Shown here piece after piece: positions 24,965-33,995 of a stretch of 64,000 nt of DNA (the first letter of the stretch is position 1; each line of letters opens with the position of its first letter). The position numbers and the translations under genes were made by a program. The DNA lies in NCBI GenBank assembly GCA_910577665.1, contig CAJTOJ010000013.1, positions 6,297 to 70,296 of the forward strand, given 5' to 3'. The DNA is from an uncultured Acetatifactor sp. GTDB lineage: Bacteria > Bacillota > Clostridia > Lachnospirales > Lachnospiraceae. The notes beneath the pieces were generated by a model. The model was not told the origin of the DNA. It worked only from the letters and a program-made list of their open reading frames with translations, and searched no databases.

Positions 24965-26068
24965 ATGAAAAAAGTATGTGAATTCGAAGGCTCCACCTTG
25001 TGGGGTATGAATGGCGGCCAGCCGGAGAGTCCGGACGGAAAGTGGCTGGTGTATGGGCGCAAGCCTTCCTTGACGGAGGAGTATGGGGACGAGACACAGA
25101 TCTGGATCTGTGACAGAGAGACTCTGGGGGAACAGCGGAAGCTATACACGGTAAGCTGCAAGAACCATAACGGCCCATCGGCCACCTTTGTGGACAATGA
25201 CCACATTGTGTTCCGGGATATGGCAGGAGGACTGACAGCCATCCGGATCCTGAACATCCATACAGGGGAAGTAATGTATGGTCCCTTGTTCGGCAAGGAG
25301 AGCCACTGTGCGGAGAATGGCTGGTATCCTTTCTCTATATCCGAGGAATACCTAGACCAGAATCCGGAACATCCCGAAATAGACTGCTGTGGCATCTACC
25401 TGTTGGAACTGGCCACCGGGAAGATCAAGCGGGTGGCGGATAAACAGACCGTTTTAGACATGGTGACGGGCAGTGGCTGTGTGCCGGGGAAGAATACCAC
25501 CTCCATGAGCCATGTGCAGCTCAATCCTTCTGCCACCCGGGTCATGATGCGGCTTAGTGTGGAGAACTGCCCGGTGTTCGGGGCCTTAGGATGTATTGAC
25601 CTGGATACGGGCAACACCCATGTGATCCCGGACAAGCCGGTTCATCAGCTCTGGTATGACGATGATACCTATATGGCCACCAGGCAGTACTATGATGGCC
25701 ACAGGATCGAGATGGACAGCAGTAGGATCCAGCGGTTTACTGTGGACGGACAATGCCTGGAGACGCTGGGCGGCATCGGCAACCATATAGACGGCTCCCC
25801 CGACAGGCAATGGTTCGTGGGAGACAGGGCCTATCCGGGCTATCCGGCAGATATCTTCCTGTACCGCAGGGGAGAGACCCGGCCTGTAGCTACTTTCGGC
25901 GGCCAGGATTTCCAGACCTGCATCTGGAAGCTGCAGGTACATCCCAATCCCACTTTCTCCAGGGACGGGAAACGGATCTATTTCAACCATCCGGTCAATG
26001 AGACCAGGACCCAGGCCTGCTTTGTGGAAGTGGAGGAGTTGTTAGCAGCCGGTGGCTGTTTGCAGTGA
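24965..26068 (+). CDS. Beta-propeller protein resembling oligogalacturonate lyase
   Basis: 367 residues of repeated beta-blade sequence (SPDGKWLVYGRK, DNDHIVFRD, LNPSATRVMMRL, DGSPDRQWFVGD, NPTFSRDGKRIYFNHP), a seven-bladed propeller of the TolB/YncE look. The whole-chain layout and lack of a signal peptide recall cytosolic oligogalacturonide lyases (Pectate_lyase22), which cut unsaturated digalacturonate; that would suit a galacturonate-using strain. Key metal-binding histidines cannot be assigned with certainty, so a non-enzymatic propeller is possible. AAAAGGATC precedes the start. A good terminator follows at 26103-26138. Confidence 0.6.
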   Translation: MKKVCEFEGSTLWGMNGGQPESPDGKWLVYGRKPSLTEEYGDETQIWICDRETLGEQRKLYTVSCKNHNGPSATFVDNDHIVFRDMAGGLTAIRILNIHTGEVMYGPLFGKESHCAENGWYPFSISEEYLDQNPEHPEIDCCGIYLLELATGKIKRVADKQTVLDMVTGSGCVPGKNTTSMSHVQLNPSATRVMMRLSVENCPVFGALGCIDLDTGNTHVIPDKPVHQLWYDDDTYMATRQYYDGHRIEMDSSRIQRFTVDGQCLETLGGIGNHIDGSPDRQWFVGDRAYPGYPADIFLYRRGETRPVATFGGQDFQTCIWKLQVHPNPTFSRDGKRIYFNHPVNETRTQACFVEVEELLAAGGCLQ

Positions 26069-26102
26069 TAACGGAGGACGGGATGCCGTAAGCAGCATAG
26101 AT

Positions 26103-26138
26103 GGGCCAGATGGAGAATTCCTTTTCATCTGGCCCTTG
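26103..26138 (+). terminator. Terminator after the propeller gene
   Basis: GGGCCAGATG (26103-26112) and CATCTGGCCC (26126-26135) form a perfect 10-bp stem with a 13-base loop, followed by TTGGTTTGT. It lies 34 bp after the stop. The T-run is interrupted. Confidence 0.7.
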
Positions 26139-26199
26139 GTTTGTCCGTCAACTGGTTTGGGGGATTGCATTCCTTTTAGCGGTGAAATATAATAGGAAT

Positions 26200-26361
26200 A
26201 TGGAAACGATAAGCTGGAAAAAGCTGGGGGAAATGCACAGCTATCAGAAAGCAACTTTCAAATACGCTCTGGAGGATTATTCGGATGTAAGGCAAATGCT
26301 TTATGGGGTGCTGTTAGAAGGAGCATCCAGAGAGAAAGTGCTGATCCAGGCAGTGGTGTGA
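26200..26361 (+). CDS. Small hypothetical protein
   Basis: 53-codon frame beginning METISWKKLGEMHSYQKATF and ending in GASREKVLIQAVV. It has a weak AATAGGAAT ribosome site. The frame is open further upstream, but that part lies inside the terminator of the previous gene. It is basic and probably helical, with no recognised domain. It ends 34 bp before the acyltransferase start. It may be real; support is only reading frame and position. Confidence 0.3.
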   Translation: METISWKKLGEMHSYQKATFKYALEDYSDVRQMLYGVLLEGASREKVLIQAVV

Positions 26362-26395
26362 CAGGGACCCCGGCGGGGGACAGGAGGTGGATAAC

Positions 26396-27586
26396 ATGCA
26401 GGACGCAGAGTACGGGAAATTAGAAAGAAAAGGGCCTGGGAAAAGGGCAGCAGGCGTTCCCCAAGGGCGCATGGCGAATCTGGAACTGCTCAGATGTGTA
26501 GCCATGATGATGGTGGTGGTGCTTCACTATCTGGGAAAAGGCGGTCTGCTGCCGGAATTGACCGGGACGGACATGGACAGTACTGGGCTGGTTGCCTGGC
26601 TACTGGAGTGTTTCTGTATCGTGGCTGTGAATGTATATATGTTCCTCAGTGGCTATTTGCTGTGTACTTCCTCTTTTAAGCCAAGTCGTCTGGTGGGGCT
26701 GTGGTTCCAGGTGTGGGTTTATTCAGTGGCGGTGGGGTTGCTGGGGGCATTGACTGGCATAGTCATGGAGACACCTGTGGATACCCACTATATTCTGACC
26801 TTACTTTTTCCGGTTTCCATGAGCCATTACTGGTTCCTTACGGCTTATGTTTTTCTGTATCTGCTGCTTCCTTTCATGGGTATCGCCCTTAGGAAGATGG
26901 ACAGACGGCAGATGCAGGTGGCGGCCTGCTGTCTGCTTTTCGCCTTCTGTCTCCTAAAGAGCCTGCTGCCTGCAAGGCTGGAGGCGGACCAGAAAGGACT
27001 GGACTGCCTGTGGTATCTGTGTGTGTTTGTGGCAGCAGCCTATATGCGCCGGTTCGGGGTATCTTTTCTGGAGAAAAGGGGGAGGGGCGTGTTTCTGTAT
27101 ATAGGAAGCTGCCTGGCCGTCTTTGGAGGAACCTTTGGTCTTAGGGAGATCTATCTGCGGACCGGTAGCCTGGAATTGATCTTGAAGGTGTTTCTGGAAT
27201 ACAACCATATCCTGGTCTTTCTGGCAGCGGCAGGGTTATTTGCGGCATTTTCCCGGATGCAGGTCTCCGGATGGTTGTCCAGACTGGTCAATCATATAGG
27301 GCCGTACACCCTGGGGGTCTATCTGCTTCATGAGAATCTGGGACTGCGCTATACCTGGCAGAACTGGCTTGGGGCGGAGAGGATCACGTCTGTGTGGGGA
27401 CTGGCTGCGGGTGTGGCCATAGCAGTAACCTGTGTGTTTGTGTGTGGTGTGCTGGTGGATATGCTGCGTGTGCTGGTGCTGAAAGGGATGGATGAATGTC
27501 TGGGGAAATTAAGGGTATATCAAGGATGGAAAGGGTGGCTGAGGAAAGCGGACAGCTGGTTTGCAGGGGACGGAAATTTAGTCTGA
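26396..27586 (+). CDS. Acyltransferase-3 family membrane protein
   Basis: 396 residues with about ten membrane helices and the acyltransferase-3 N-terminal signature (LELLRCVAMMMVVVLHY with the active-site His, then NVYMFLSGYLL). Such proteins O-acetylate surface sugars, exopolysaccharide or lipid-linked glycans at the membrane. The C-terminal helices end with LGVYLLHENLGLRY, another family mark. AGGAGG lies 8 nt before the ATG at 26396; the GTG at 26387 overlaps the ribosome site. No glycan cluster is adjacent, so the acceptor is unknown. Confidence 0.9.
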   Translation: MQDAEYGKLERKGPGKRAAGVPQGRMANLELLRCVAMMMVVVLHYLGKGGLLPELTGTDMDSTGLVAWLLECFCIVAVNVYMFLSGYLLCTSSFKPSRLVGLWFQVWVYSVAVGLLGALTGIVMETPVDTHYILTLLFPVSMSHYWFLTAYVFLYLLLPFMGIALRKMDRRQMQVAACCLLFAFCLLKSLLPARLEADQKGLDCLWYLCVFVAAAYMRRFGVSFLEKRGRGVFLYIGSCLAVFGGTFGLREIYLRTGSLELILKVFLEYNHILVFLAAAGLFAAFSRMQVSGWLSRLVNHIGPYTLGVYLLHENLGLRYTWQNWLGAERITSVWGLAAGVAIAVTCVFVCGVLVDMLRVLVLKGMDECLGKLRVYQGWKGWLRKADSWFAGDGNLV

Positions 27587-27662
27587 ACCGGAAACCAGAT
27601 GGAGAGGCTTGTGAAGGATGGCAACATGCTGGAAAATACAGTAGAAAGTGAGGAAAGACAGG

Positions 27663-28811
27663 ATGAATTACCGCAGACTTGGAAAAACAGGTTTACTGGT
27701 CAGTGAGATCGGACTGGGTGGGGAATGGCTGGAGCGCCACAACCAGGAGGAGTGCAAGGCTGTCATAGACCGTGCAGATGAGCTGGGCATCAATATACTG
27801 GACTGCTGGATGTCTGAACCTAACGTGCGCACCCATATCGGCAGGGCACTATGGGGCAGGCGGGAACATTGGCTGATCCAGGGCCATATAGGTTCTACCT
27901 GGCAGAATGGGCAGTACGTCCGTACCCGCGATCCGGAAAAATGCAGGGAGGCTTTTGAGGATCTGCTGGTTCGGATGCAGACAGACTATATAGACCTGGG
28001 TATGATCCATTTCATTGACCAGGAGAGCGACTGGGACGCAGCCATGAACGGTCCTTTTATCCGGTATGTGGAAGAACTGAAATCCAGCGGGAAAATACGG
28101 CATATCGGCATGAGCACCCATAACCCGTCCATAGCTGTCAAAGCGGCAGAAAGCGGCCTGGTAGAGATGCTGATGTTCAGTGTCAATCCTGCGTTCGATC
28201 TGCTGCCGCCCACCGACAATATCGACCAGTACTTTGCAGAGGAATACCAGGATGGCTACAGTGGTATCGACCCAGTCCGGGCAGGAATGTACAGACTCTG
28301 TGAGCAGAAGGATGTGGGAATCACGGTCATGAAACCATATGCAGGAGGCCGTCTGTTTGATGAAAAGCGCTCCCCCTTTGGGGTTGCCCTGACACCCGTG
28401 CAGTGTATTCACTATTGTCTGACCCGTCCGGCAGTGGCAGCAGTTATGGCCGGATATGACACACCCGCCCAGGTGGAGCAGGCAGTGGCGTATGAGACGG
28501 CCACACAGGAAGAGAGAGACTATGCAGGCGTGCTGGCCAGGGCACCCCGCCATACCTTCGGACAAGGGGAATGCACCTACTGCGGTCATTGCAGGCCATG
28601 CCCGGTGAAAATTGACATTGCCATGGTGAACAAATATTACGATCTGGCTCTCATGCAGCCAGAAGTTCCGGCTACGGTGAAGGCCCACTATGAGGCGCTG
28701 GAACACCATGCGGACGAGTGCACAGGCTGCCGGGGATGTGAGGGCAGATGTCCCTTCGGCGTCAAGATCGCGGAACGCATGGCGAAGACAGCAGCGTTGT
28801 TTGGCAATTGA
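27663..28811 (+). CDS. Aldo/keto reductase with C-terminal [4Fe-4S] domain
   Basis: 382 residues. Residues 1-280 form an aldo/keto reductase barrel (YRRLGKTGLLVSEIGLGG, QTDYIDLGMIHFI, GKIRHIGMSTHNP, GITVMKPYAGG). Residues 295-380 form a ferredoxin-like domain with two cysteine clusters, CTYCGHCRPCP and CTGCRGCEGRCP, that can hold two [4Fe-4S] centres. This fusion is common in anaerobes and is thought to use ferredoxin as well as NAD(P)H; the substrate is unknown. The ATG at 27663 follows GAGGAAAG. It stands between an acyltransferase and a large membrane protein with close spacing. Confidence 0.93.
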   Translation: MNYRRLGKTGLLVSEIGLGGEWLERHNQEECKAVIDRADELGINILDCWMSEPNVRTHIGRALWGRREHWLIQGHIGSTWQNGQYVRTRDPEKCREAFEDLLVRMQTDYIDLGMIHFIDQESDWDAAMNGPFIRYVEELKSSGKIRHIGMSTHNPSIAVKAAESGLVEMLMFSVNPAFDLLPPTDNIDQYFAEEYQDGYSGIDPVRAGMYRLCEQKDVGITVMKPYAGGRLFDEKRSPFGVALTPVQCIHYCLTRPAVAAVMAGYDTPAQVEQAVAYETATQEERDYAGVLARAPRHTFGQGECTYCGHCRPCPVKIDIAMVNKYYDLALMQPEVPATVKAHYEALEHHADECTGCRGCEGRCPFGVKIAERMAKTAALFGN

Positions 28812-28832
28812 TGAAATGGGACAGGAGCGCAT

Positions 28833-31052
28833 ATGGCATTGGGAAGAACCGGGCCGGATGACCGGCAGAGGAGGACTTTAGAAGTTACAAACAGGGATTG
28901 CGGGAATCGCCACAGGAGAAGTGGAAAAGTGACAGGAGGCAGCATTTTTGCCAATACCGGTAATCTGTGGGAGAACCTTTTTGTGGTGATCCTGGCACTC
29001 TATCCCCTGCGTCATATAGGCTGGGGACTGGATTTGTGGGATACAGGTTACAACTATGCCAATTTCACCTACATGGGAATGGAACACATGGATCCTATGT
29101 GGCTGTTTTCCACCTATCTGGCCAACGGAACAGGGTGGCTTCTGACGAAACTGCCCTATGGGGGAACCCTGGTGGGTATGAATTTCTATACAGGGCTTTT
29201 TGTCACCGTGCTGGCGCTGCTGGGATATTTTTTCTGTACCAGGAAGCTGAAGATGCCGGCATGGATCGTCTTCGTAGGTGAATTTGTGGCGGAGAGTCTT
29301 TGCTGGTGTCCCACAGCCCTTCTGTACAATTATCTGACGTATGTGCTGTTTCTGGGGGCAGTGATATGGCTGTACCAGGGATTGACCCGGGGGAGAAAGG
29401 GCTGCCTGGTGGCTGCAGGTGTCTGCCTGGGGGCCAATGTGCTGGTGCGGTTCTCAAATCTGCCTCAGATGGGGCTGATCCTGGCAGTCTGGGCGTACGA
29501 CTTGATCCTGTGGATGGAGGGAAGAAAGCGGGCAAGCGGGAAGGAAAAAGGCAGTTATGGATCCCATGGACAGGACGCAGACAGGAAAGGAACAGACACA
29601 GAGAGCCATTGCAGGAAAATATCCCAGGTTCCTTTCTGGCGTAGACTGCTTGGGGACACATTCTGGTGTCTTGTGGGTTATCTGGGGGCGCTTCTGGTGC
29701 TGTTTTCCTATATTCACCTGCGCTATGGGCTGGGGGAATATGGCATGGGCATCCGCAGGCTGTTTGCCATGACGGAAAATGCCACAGACTATACGGCCAA
29801 AGCCATGATTATGAGTATCGTGGGCACTTACGTGGAGAATCTTTACTGGGTGATACGTATGGGTGTGATCCTGGCGGCGGGGCTGGTGCTCTTTGCAGTG
29901 GCAGGTTGGCTGGAAGGGCGTCTCCTGCAGGGGAAAAAGAGTATACCAGACGGAAAGGCCCGGGGGAATGAGAGCAGAGAGGGACATAGGAGCAGGAGCA
30001 AAGAACCCGGGAGCGAGGATGGGGATAGCCTGTGGCAGAGAGTTCTGCATATAGGTCTGCGTCTTCTGTGGGTGGCTGTGAGTATTGGTATGCTGGTATG
30101 GCTCTATGCCAGGGGATTCTGTTCCTTTTCCTTCTACAGCTATGACTCCATCTGGCGTCCGGGTCCTGTTTTCCTGATGCTGGCCATGGCCATGGCCGCT
30201 GTACGGATCTTCCACCAGGGGACCGGTAAAGAGGAGAAGCTGGTCAGCGGCCTGGTGATCCTGGTGATCCTGCTGACTTCCCTGGGCAGCAACAACAAAG
30301 TGCTACCCAGCCTGAACAATCTGTTTGTGGTGGCGCCTTACACCCTGTGGCAAAGTTACCGTTTCTTGAAGTCAGGAGAGTGGAAGGCAGGCCATATGAA
30401 GCTGTCCCTGTTTCCGGCCAAAGGACTTCTGGTGGCATTTCTTTTGCTGTGCATGGTGCAGTTTGGCTGTTTTGGGGCTAAGTTCGTATTTGCAGAGGCC
30501 ACCGGAGTGCAGGATGTATCTGCCACGGTGGAGAACAATGAAATGCTGAGGGGCATAGGGATGTCCCCTGCCAAGGCCCGGTGGATGAGCCAGATCAGTG
30601 AGTATATGGCGCAGAACCATCTACAGGGCAGGGAAGTGATCCTCTATGGGCAGATTCCCTCCCTGGCCTACTACCTGCAGATGCCTCCGGCCTTCAATTC
30701 CTGGTGTGACCTGGAATCCTACAGCCTGGAAGCCATGGAAAAGGATATGGAGGAACTGGATACAGACTCCGGGAAGGAAACTCCGGTCATTATCCTGGAG
30801 AATCTTTATGGGCTGGAACTGGAAGGTTATGTGGATGCCCTGCAGGATGCGCTGGATCAGCTTGCCCTGGAGACAGGCCCTAAGGGAAAGTGGCTCCAGG
30901 AGATTGCCGGGAATCCGGCCGCCGGATACGGCCTGGGAAAGAGCTTTGCCGTGAAAACGGATGCAAAGTGGGAACTGATCAAAAGATTCATGGAGGAAGG
31001 CGGGTACAGGCAGACCTTCCGCAATGAGAAATTTGCAGTGTATGAGAGATAG
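28833..31052 (+). CDS. Large polytopic membrane protein, possibly GT-C-type glycosyltransferase
   Basis: 739 residues. About a dozen hydrophobic helices are visible, with a first long lumenal-type loop carrying LWDTGYNYANF and GMEHMDPMW, and a soluble C-terminal domain of about 180 residues (from FVFAEATGVQDVSATVENNE to the end). This layout resembles GT-C fold sugar transferases, but I see no conserved catalytic motif firmly. Two strongly charged loops (about residues 228-265 and 370-400) break the membrane part. The ATG at 28833 has AGGAG just upstream; a GTG at 28929 with AGGAG is an alternative nearer the first helix. The function is not established. Confidence 0.65.
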   Translation: MALGRTGPDDRQRRTLEVTNRDCGNRHRRSGKVTGGSIFANTGNLWENLFVVILALYPLRHIGWGLDLWDTGYNYANFTYMGMEHMDPMWLFSTYLANGTGWLLTKLPYGGTLVGMNFYTGLFVTVLALLGYFFCTRKLKMPAWIVFVGEFVAESLCWCPTALLYNYLTYVLFLGAVIWLYQGLTRGRKGCLVAAGVCLGANVLVRFSNLPQMGLILAVWAYDLILWMEGRKRASGKEKGSYGSHGQDADRKGTDTESHCRKISQVPFWRRLLGDTFWCLVGYLGALLVLFSYIHLRYGLGEYGMGIRRLFAMTENATDYTAKAMIMSIVGTYVENLYWVIRMGVILAAGLVLFAVAGWLEGRLLQGKKSIPDGKARGNESREGHRSRSKEPGSEDGDSLWQRVLHIGLRLLWVAVSIGMLVWLYARGFCSFSFYSYDSIWRPGPVFLMLAMAMAAVRIFHQGTGKEEKLVSGLVILVILLTSLGSNNKVLPSLNNLFVVAPYTLWQSYRFLKSGEWKAGHMKLSLFPAKGLLVAFLLLCMVQFGCFGAKFVFAEATGVQDVSATVENNEMLRGIGMSPAKARWMSQISEYMAQNHLQGREVILYGQIPSLAYYLQMPPAFNSWCDLESYSLEAMEKDMEELDTDSGKETPVIILENLYGLELEGYVDALQDALDQLALETGPKGKWLQEIAGNPAAGYGLGKSFAVKTDAKWELIKRFMEEGGYRQTFRNEKFAVYER

Positions 31053-31066
31053 GCCGGATACAACAA

Positions 31067-31198
31067 CCCCGCTGCGAAGCAAAGCGTGTTAAAGCACGCG
31101 GGCATCAAGCTTGTAGCGCTACAGGCAGCGGGGGATGTGATCCCCGCGGCATTCGCCAAATGGATGCTGACGCATCCGCCTGGCTCATTGCCCGGGGG
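31067..31198 (-). repeat. Dispersed repeat family A, copy 3 (inverted)
   Basis: 132 bp on the minus strand. Read on that strand it contains GGGCAATGAGCCAGG, CAGCATCCATTTGGCGA, TGCCGCGG, ACAAGCTTGATGCCCG and the closing stem CCCCGCTGC/GCAGCGGGG (31133-31125 with 31075-31067). An extra inner hairpin GCGTG/CACGC lies inside the stem. It lacks the GTGGCGCATGATCAGCACC module of copies 1 and 2. It sits between the membrane protein and the next epimerase gene. Confidence 0.8.
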
Positions 31199-31256
31199 AA
31201 TAAAGAGTGGCAGGATGCACCATATGGGTGGCATTTGCCGCAGAAAGAGAGGCAGT

Positions 31257-32093
31257 ATGCAGTTAGGAATCAGATTACATGACACAAAAGACCTACCCTT
31301 CGAGGAGCGGATCGCAGATGTGCACCAGCTGGGCTTTGCCTGCGGGCATCTGGCCCTTGCCAAGGTGATCCAGGAATTTCCCACCACCGATGAGGCCATG
31401 ACGCCGGGACTGGCCATGTACATCAAACAGGTATTTGCCAGGAACCAGGTAGACATTGCAGTGCTGGGCTGCTATTTGAATCTGGCAGATCCCAATGAGG
31501 AGCAGCTGGCCAAGACCGTGCATCGTTATATGGCTCATATTCGGTTTGCTTCCTGGCTGGGCTGTGGTGTGGTGGGTACGGAGACCGGGGCACCCAATGA
31601 GACGTACACCTTTACCACGGAGTGCCATACCGAGGAAGCACTGCAGCTCTTCATACGGAATGTACGGCCCATAGTGAAGTATGCAGAGCAGATGGGAGTG
31701 GTGCTGGCCATCGAGCCTGTCTACCGCCATATTGTGAGCAATCCCAGGCGGGCCAGACGGGTTCTGGACGAGATCGCTTCCCCCAATCTGCAGATTATCT
31801 TCGATCCTGTGAACCTGCTGGATATGGCCAATTACCAGGATCGTCAGTGGGTTATTGAGGAGGCCATTGATCTGCTTGGCCCGGATATTGCCATGGTACA
31901 TCTGAAGGATTTCGTGATCCGGGAGGGAGGTCTTGTGTCCGTGGGCTGTGGCTTCGGGGAGATGGATTATACCTCCATACTGCGCTTCATGAAGGAGAGA
32001 AAGCCGTTCATCCATGCCACCCTGGAGGATACCAATCCGGAGAACAATACACAGGCCAGGGACTTCATCTGGCAGAAGTATGAGCAGGTGTAA
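31257..32093 (+). CDS. Sugar phosphate isomerase/epimerase-type TIM-barrel protein
   Basis: 278 residues of the xylose isomerase-like barrel. Active-site strands are seen as VVGTETGAPN, LAIEPVYRHI, LQIIFDPVNLLD, IAMVHLKDFVI and FIHATLEDTNPEN, matching the Glu/Asp/His/Glu metal ligands of sugar epimerases. It is a distinct paralogue of the protein at 21543-22391. AGAAAGAGAGG precedes the ATG at 31257; the frame extends upstream to 31086 only through repeat A3. Substrate unknown; probably a keto-sugar or its phosphate. Confidence 0.88.
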   Translation: MQLGIRLHDTKDLPFEERIADVHQLGFACGHLALAKVIQEFPTTDEAMTPGLAMYIKQVFARNQVDIAVLGCYLNLADPNEEQLAKTVHRYMAHIRFASWLGCGVVGTETGAPNETYTFTTECHTEEALQLFIRNVRPIVKYAEQMGVVLAIEPVYRHIVSNPRRARRVLDEIASPNLQIIFDPVNLLDMANYQDRQWVIEEAIDLLGPDIAMVHLKDFVIREGGLVSVGCGFGEMDYTSILRFMKERKPFIHATLEDTNPENNTQARDFIWQKYEQV

Positions 32094-32280
32094 ATGACTG
32101 TTATGCAGAATAAAGAGTATTATCGTGCGCAATCCGTTGCTGTTTAGGGATGGGTGGCAGAGGTATACTGGACACAGAAAGAGGTTAGTCCATTCTTGAC
32201 GGTGCCTTCCGGATGGCTGTATATGCAGTAACAGGAAAGGTACCAGTCATCAAGTCTGGCAGACAAAAATGGAGGGGCTT

Positions 32281-32706
32281 ATGGGAAACAAAGTATACAA
32301 TTGCGATAAGGAGATGAGGGAGGCAATGGAGGCAGGCCAGAGGGCTCTGTCTTTGCTGGAACGTGCCAGGGACTGCCTGAACAGCGCAGGCAACTGGGGC
32401 ATCTGGGATATGCTGGGAGGCGGACTCCTCAGCACCTTTATGAAACAGTCCAAAATGAAGGATGCGGAAGGGCTGTTACAGGAGGCGCGCAGTGCCTTGA
32501 AATGTTTCCAGAAGGAACTGATGGATGTGGAGACCATCGCGGAATTCCACATTGAGACAGGGGATTTTCTCTCCTTTGCCGATTATTTTTTCGATGGCTT
32601 TATCGTGGACTGGCTGGTACAGTCCAGGATCAGTGAAGCCAGAAGGCAGGTGGAGGATGCTGTCTGCAAAGTGCGTTACATATTGAATCAGCTACAGCAG
32701 ATGTGA
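32281..32706 (+). CDS. Conserved-looking hypothetical helical protein
   Basis: 141 residues, cytosolic, mainly alpha-helical, no membrane segment. A central glycine-rich motif NWGIWDMLGGGLLSTF is followed by KQSKMKDAEGLLQEARSAL and, near the C-terminus, DYFFDGFIVDWLVQSRI. Two cysteines occur near the ends. The amphipathic helices suggest a small helical bundle. GGAGGGG precedes the ATG at 32281. I recall similar hypothetical proteins in other Bacillota but know no function. It stands just before a mutarotase gene with no operon logic. Confidence 0.75.
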   Translation: MGNKVYNCDKEMREAMEAGQRALSLLERARDCLNSAGNWGIWDMLGGGLLSTFMKQSKMKDAEGLLQEARSALKCFQKELMDVETIAEFHIETGDFLSFADYFFDGFIVDWLVQSRISEARRQVEDAVCKVRYILNQLQQM

Positions 32707-32771
32707 AAATTTTTATCTGTGCGGATGGATGCCCTGTAAAAATATTGGACGTTTGGAAAAGGAGGTATCAT

Positions 32772-33650
32772 ATGGCTGTCTATGAGTTGCAAAATGAGGA
32801 GATTGCCATCGCCGTGAACAGTCATGGTGCAGAACTGAAATCACTGAAAAGGCGAAGTGACGGACAGGAATATATGTGGTGCGGGGATGCAAAATACTGG
32901 GGCAGGACATCCCCGGTGCTGTTTCCTTTTGTGGGAGGTGTTAAAGACAGGGAATACCGGACAAAAGGCAGGACATATGCCATGACCCAGCATGGATTTG
33001 CCAGGGATATGGAGTTTGAATTGCTCTCCCAGAACCGGGAGTCCCTCTGGTTTGGTCTGTCCTCCAGCCAGGGTACCCTGGACAGATACCCGTATGAATT
33101 TTTACTGAAAGTAGGTTATGTACTCCGGGGAAACCAGGTGGAAGTATGCTGGCAGGTGGAGAATCCGGGAGCGGAGCCGCTGCCTTTTTCCATAGGAGGA
33201 CATCCGGCTTTTAAATGTCCTTTGGGCCGGGGCGAGGAACAGACAGATTGTTTCGTGGGATTTGGCAGTGCCACACAGATTGTCAGCACCCGGATCAGTG
33301 AAAACGGACTGGCCACGGACGGAAAGGATCTGTATGAACTGACGGACGGACGCCTTAGACTGACAAAGCATCTGTTTGACCGGGATGCCCTGGTGGTGGA
33401 GCATCACCAGACGGATACGGTTACGCTCTGTGGGAAGGATGGAACCCCTTATCTGAAAGTGACCATGGAAGCGCCTTTGTTCGGGGTGTGGTCCCCGCCG
33501 GGTAAGCAGGCGCCTTTCGTCTGTATAGAACCCTGGTATGGAAGATGCGACAGGGAGGATTTTGACGGAACCCTGGAAGAGCGGGAATGGGGGAACCTGG
33601 TGGAGCCGGACGGTGTCTGGAAGGCTTCGTATAAAATCGCAATATGCTGA
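32772..33650 (+). CDS. Aldose 1-epimerase-like (LacX-type) mutarotase
   Basis: 292 residues with the galactose-mutarotase beta-sandwich pattern: AVNSHGAELKSLKR, YMWCGDAKYWGRTSPVLFPFVGG, QHGFARDMEFEL and FSIGGHPAFKCPL, which carries the catalytic histidine. It equilibrates alpha and beta anomers of a free sugar. The LacX/YphB branch is suggested by the WxGxxxYWGRTSPVLFP box. GGAGG lies 6 nt before the ATG at 32772; the longer frame from 32703 overlaps the upstream gene. Substrate unknown. Confidence 0.9.
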   Translation: MAVYELQNEEIAIAVNSHGAELKSLKRRSDGQEYMWCGDAKYWGRTSPVLFPFVGGVKDREYRTKGRTYAMTQHGFARDMEFELLSQNRESLWFGLSSSQGTLDRYPYEFLLKVGYVLRGNQVEVCWQVENPGAEPLPFSIGGHPAFKCPLGRGEEQTDCFVGFGSATQIVSTRISENGLATDGKDLYELTDGRLRLTKHLFDRDALVVEHHQTDTVTLCGKDGTPYLKVTMEAPLFGVWSPPGKQAPFVCIEPWYGRCDREDFDGTLEEREWGNLVEPDGVWKASYKIAIC

Positions 33651-33778
33651 AGCGTTCCGTCCGCTTGATCTGTGATGCGGATATAGTATCATCCCGTACA
33701 TTGGCCCGGTTTTCCGGATCCTGATAGGAATGGCTGGATGTCCGGGGGAATGGGAGAAGCTGGGAAGCCACTTATACC

Positions 33779-33943
33779 CGCGTGCCATGAGCCAAGCGGG
33801 CATGCCTGCATGCACATTTGGCGACTGCCGCGAGGGGGTGCGTAGCGCTGGTGGCGCATGATCAGCACCGACCGAAGCGAAGACCAAAGACCACGCTGCT
33901 CTACAGCGTTACAAATTTGATGCCCCGTTGCTTGCAGCGGGGT
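33779..33943 (+). repeat. Dispersed repeat family A, copy 2
   Basis: 165 bp between the mutarotase and ogt. It contains CATGAGCCAAGCGG, ACATTTGGCGACTGCCGC, GCGCTGGTGGCGCATGATC, AGCACCGACCGAAGCGA, TACAGCGTTACAAATTTGATG and the closing stem CGCTGC (33894-33899)/GCAGCG (33934-33939). It is about as similar to copy 1 as copy 3 is, but keeps the module that copy 3 lacks. Confidence 0.8.
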
Positions 33944-33955
33944 CTTTGACTGGTG

Positions 33956-33981
33956 CATACCGCAGGCAAGGCTTGCGGTAT
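33956..33981 (+). promoter_or_regulatory. Hairpin directly upstream of ogt
   Basis: CATACCGCA and TGCGGTATG form a perfect 9-bp stem around GGCAAGGC, 14 bp before the ogt start codon. It would lie in the 5' leader if transcription begins in repeat A2, so it may affect translation or end transcription from upstream. No T-run follows. Confidence 0.4.
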
Positions 33982-33995
33982 GTGGGGGTATAGAA

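Noticed and set aside
26101..26199. N-terminal extension of the small ORF at 26200
   Set aside because: The first codons form the terminator stem of the preceding gene.
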